A stretch of 64,000 nucleotides of DNA from Streptomyces sp. NBC_01591 (GTDB lineage: Bacteria > Actinomycetota > Actinomycetes > Streptomycetales > Streptomycetaceae). Both the position numbers and the translations under genes were made by a program. This document shows, piece after piece, positions 61,350 through 64,000 of this stretch; positions within the stretch are counted from its first letter, which is position 1, and every line of letters starts with the position of its first letter. The notes under the pieces were generated by a model that was not told the origin of the DNA, did no database searches, and was given only the letters and a program-made list of their open reading frames with translations. Where the stretch lies: positions 6,634,001 to 6,698,000 of the forward strand of contig NZ_CP109327.1 in assembly GCF_035918155.1 (NCBI RefSeq), written 5' to 3'.

Positions 61350-64000
61350 CGCTGCTGGTCTCCGTCGTTCGTGTCCGTGTCTTCGCCCTCCGCCGCGGCG
61401 AGGAGGTTCTTGATGTCCAGGGCGGTGCAGGAGGCGGCTGTGCGGATCCGCCAGTCTGCCGAGGTGAAGGCCTTGTCCCGGTCCTCCGCATCGTGATCCC
61501 GTTCCCCATCGGCCGGACGGTGGGCCGTCACCACGGCGATCCGGGCGGAGGGCCAGGCGAGTTCGGCCATCCAACCGTGCTCGTCCAGCTCGTAACCGGC
61601 TTCCGGCGGCACCACGCCCAGAGCGCGAAGCCCCTGGCTGAGGGGGAGCAGACCGGGTTCATCGGGGTCGAGGAACTCCAGTACCTGCTCCCAGTCGGTG
61701 TCATGAGCCGTGTCGGAGGGCTGGGCCGGCCGAGATGTGGGGATGACCGGGGCGGGCGGCCTTTCTGCCAGGTCTCCGGCGGGACTCGCCGTAACGGCGG
61801 CCGGCTGCTCGACCCGCTGGGATCTGAGCCAGCCCGAGCCCCCGGTGACGGCGAGGCCGTCGGTGGTGAAGCCCTCCAGCAGGCTGGCCGTCAACTGGAC
61901 ACTGTCACCGCCTCCGTGCTCCAGGAACTGCAGCACATTGCTCCAGTAGAGCCAGCCCTGCCAGCGTCGCTTGTGCCCGGCCTCGTCCGAGAGGGCCCGG
62001 TCGCTGTCGTCGAGCAGGGTCAGCGCGGTCCACACCGGCGGCCGGTGCCGACCGTCCGCAGCAGCCGTGACCACGCATCCTGTCGCGTCGACCGCGGAGA
62101 GCAGCTGTACCGGTCCCTTGGGCCCCTGAGGGGCGCCGCCCCGCAGCGCGGTGAGGAGTTGTTCCCCGACCGCTTGAGGATGCAGTGCGGCGATGCGGGC
62201 CCCGGCGCCCAGCAGCCCCGCGACGGCGGCCTCGGCGCGCTGCTGCCACAAGGAAGCGTCCGGGGCACGCAGATGAGCGATCAGAAGGTCCGCCGGATTT
62301 ACCCAGAGGTTCGCGGACAGCTCGCCCGGCAGGCCGCCGTGCACGCCCGCGTAGTAGTCACGGGCACGCTTCTGGCCCTGCTCGCCGTACGGCACCCAGG
62401 CCGGGTGCTCAGGCCCCGTGCTCGCGTAGCCCGTGTCACGGACCCGGGTCCGCCAGTCCTTCACGTCGTAGTAGGTGAGCTGGAAGACCCGCACTCCGTC
62501 GGCGCGCAGCCGGGTGCGCTTGACGGCGTCGTCGGCCAGCCTCTCCTTGTGCTTCGGCCCGGCATGGAACTCGTATCCGTCGAGGTAGAGCGCGATCCGC
62601 GGACCGGGTGCATCCGTGCGTTCGAAGAGGACGTCGGGACGAGTGCCGTCGAGGACCCGCTGCTGGGAGACCCGCCAGCTGACGGTGGCCCCGTCGACGC
62701 CGGTCAGTCGCAGGTCCAGAGAGTACGTTCCGGCCGTGGTCGTGTAGGCGTCCGCGCTGGCCTTGGCCGAGGGCTGCTTCGCCCATTCGCCCAAGGTCTC
62801 CAGGAACATGACCTCTAGATCGCTCTCGGCCTGCCGCTCCAGCGGGATCTGGTGGGTGGCCGCGACCGGCGAGGTGGCCCAGCTACCGCCGTCGGCTCCC
62901 AGCAGCTCGTCGAACATCTGCCGGACCTCGTTGCGGCTGACCTTGTCGTAGTCGCCGGCTGGTACGCGACGCAGCAGGCAGCGGTGGCAGCCGTCGAGGC
63001 CCTTCTCGATGCATGGGCAGCCGTCGATCACCTCGCGAGCCCTCAGCAGCACTTCGCGGAAGCCGTCGGAGGTGGCGAGCCGGTGCAGGTAGCCGGTGCC
63101 GCCCGGCAGACGGTCGTAGACGACGAGGAAACGACGAGGCCATTCTGGGTCGTTGCCGTCGGGCATGGACGCGGCGGTGAAGGACGCGAGGCGTTCCTTG
63201 ACGCGGGCGACCGACGCGGGAAGCAGGATACGGACGGCCTCGGTGGTCAGCTCGTGGGCCAGGAGAAGGGGGACGTCCTCCCCCTTCCCCTGGCCTTCCG
63301 GGGTACTAGTACGGACCTTGCGGCGCGGGCACCACAGCTGGTGGTGAGCGCTGGCCCTGGTCGCCGCGGCAAGGGATTCGGTGAGTGCGTCCTGGTGGTG
63401 GTCCACGACCGGGCGCCCCTCGGAGGTGGCGCCGCCGCAGCTCGTGCAGACGTAGAACGGGTTGATCCGTATGTCGGCCCCGGCGAGGGGCACGGTGCTG
63501 CTGCCGTCCTGACGGTCGAGGCCCAGATTCAGCGTGCGCACCACCGCCTGGCGGGTGAAGTCGACGCCGAAGACGGCGGTGTCGTGGCGCCAGGAGCCCG
63601 CGGCCAGGTGCACCGGGTCGATGTCCACGGTCGTGAGGACGGCGTACCTCTTGCTGTCGCGCTCGTCCTTGTCGTCGCGGACCCGGGCGTCGTCCCGCTT
63701 GTCGCGCGACATGACCCGCTTCGGTTCGAGAACGCGCTGGACACAGCCGGCGTCCGCGATCTCCCGGCCGCCGCACCGGGGGCAGGGCGAGGCCTCGGCC
63801 TGGGCGTTCTCCGTACGGACGTAGCCGCACGCGGGGCACAGCCGCCACACCGACCAGGCACGACGCTCCGGACTGCCGATGTCCAGGGCCCGGACGACGT
63901 GCTTGTAGCCGTTGACGTAGAAGCTGTTTCCGGGCGCCAGTTCGGACAGCGCGGACCGGCGCGAGCGCTCGTAGTCCCGGACCTCGCTGTGGTAGCTCTT
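61346..64000 (-). CDS. DUF1998 helicase-associated protein with C-terminal Vsr-like nuclease domain (partial)
   Basis: The frame is open to the window edge, so at least 884 residues are visible and the N terminus is missing. The beginning (ALSELAPGNSFYVNGYKHVV) and the zinc pattern CPAC...CPRC belong to large DUF1998-containing helicases; the DUF1998 core includes FLVVYDRLPGGTGYL and the cysteine cluster CPCIEKGLDGCHRC near 62990. After it, DVLFERTD, RIALYLDGYEFHAG and RLRADGVRVFQLT resemble a Vsr/DUF559-type endonuclease. DEAD-box motifs would lie beyond 64000. DUF1998 proteins occur in DISARM and Druantia phage defence. The unrelated C-terminal 300 residues are unassigned. Confidence 0.75.
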   Translation of the reverse strand, partial: KSYHSEVRDYERSRRSALSELAPGNSFYVNGYKHVVRALDIGSPERRAWSVWRLCPACGYVRTENAQAEASPCPRCGGREIADAGCVQRVLEPKRVMSRDKRDDARVRDDKDERDSKRYAVLTTVDIDPVHLAAGSWRHDTAVFGVDFTRQAVVRTLNLGLDRQDGSSTVPLAGADIRINPFYVCTSCGGATSEGRPVVDHHQDALTESLAAATRASAHHQLWCPRRKVRTSTPEGQGKGEDVPLLLAHELTTEAVRILLPASVARVKERLASFTAASMPDGNDPEWPRRFLVVYDRLPGGTGYLHRLATSDGFREVLLRAREVIDGCPCIEKGLDGCHRCLLRRVPAGDYDKVSRNEVRQMFDELLGADGGSWATSPVAATHQIPLERQAESDLEVMFLETLGEWAKQPSAKASADAYTTTAGTYSLDLRLTGVDGATVSWRVSQQRVLDGTRPDVLFERTDAPGPRIALYLDGYEFHAGPKHKERLADDAVKRTRLRADGVRVFQLTYYDVKDWRTRVRDTGYASTGPEHPAWVPYGEQGQKRARDYYAGVHGGLPGELSANLWVNPADLLIAHLRAPDASLWQQRAEAAVAGLLGAGARIAALHPQAVGEQLLTALRGGAPQGPKGPVQLLSAVDATGCVVTAAADGRHRPPVWTALTLLDDSDRALSDEAGHKRRWQGWLYWSNVLQFLEHGGGDSVQLTASLLEGFTTDGLAVTGGSGWLRSQRVEQPAAVTASPAGDLAERPPAPVIPTSRPAQPSDTAHDTDWEQVLEFLDPDEPGLLPLSQGLRALGVVPPEAGYELDEHGWMAELAWPSARIAVVTAHRPADGERDHDAEDRDKAFTSADWRIRTAASCTALDIKNLLAAAEGEDTDTNDGDQQR

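Overview
The window is a high-GC actinobacterial chromosome segment, almost certainly Streptomyces. Codons are strongly GC-biased in the third position. GTG starts and overlapping start/stop codons are common. Typical markers are SepH, CutRS, a DasR-type site at ptsH, a ydaO-class riboswitch in front of an M23 cell-wall hydrolase, and several actinobacterial DUF families. I saw no rRNA, tRNA or CRISPR array.

Layout. 0-8 kb: end of a CobW-like GTPase gene, parC, an M16 peptidase pair (one zinc-active, one zinc-dead), and a secreted M23 hydrolase behind a cyclic-di-AMP riboswitch. 8-15 kb: GntR regulator, ptsH with a dre site, a PatA-like acetyltransferase, a DUF5998-like protein, a phosphodiesterase, thymidine kinase and a PaaX-type regulator. 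15-24.4 kb: VOC protein, sulfurtransferase, sepH, a membrane protein, a sugar-lactone oxidase with an MFS exporter, ferrochelatase and an inositol monophosphatase. 24.4-27 kb: a small protein and the cutRS two-component system.

27-51.5 kb keeps gene order I remember from Mycobacterium tuberculosis (suhB, DUF4193, DUF3093, dut, DUF3710, OB-fold, DUF3159, ceoC, ceoB, permease, TRAM methyltransferase). Two insertions interrupt it. The first is kdpFABC plus two secreted peptidases, an ABC ATPase and kdpDE (31.2-43.2 kb). The second is a GntR regulator with an ACC deaminase gene (46.1-47.9 kb). As a result a Kdp pump, its KdpDE regulators, two RCK (TrkA-type) proteins and a KimA-like potassium importer lie together, with a c-di-AMP riboswitch 25 kb upstream. 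Potassium and c-di-AMP control is the clearest functional theme.

51.5-64 kb is accessory. The 3' end of the TRAM methyltransferase gene recurs as degraded copies at about 51.54 kb and 57.13 kb, and its downstream end recurs at 57.09 kb. This is the footprint expected when elements repeatedly integrate into a gene end. Between the copies lie two hydrolases, a PucR-type regulator, an Rhs fragment and decayed sequence. After the last copy come three leftward genes: a protein of unknown family with a possible D/QxK nuclease core, a RelE-UvrD fusion helicase, and a large DUF1998 protein with a nuclease-like tail that runs off the window. These are the best candidates for an undescribed anti-mobile-element (defence) system.

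Non-coding structure of note: a 199-bp MITE-like element between convergent genes, six tandem 20-bp repeats between kdpD and kdpE, three 21-bp iterons upstream of the ABC ATPase gene, 11-bp repeats upstream of kdpF, and two likely leaderless promoters.
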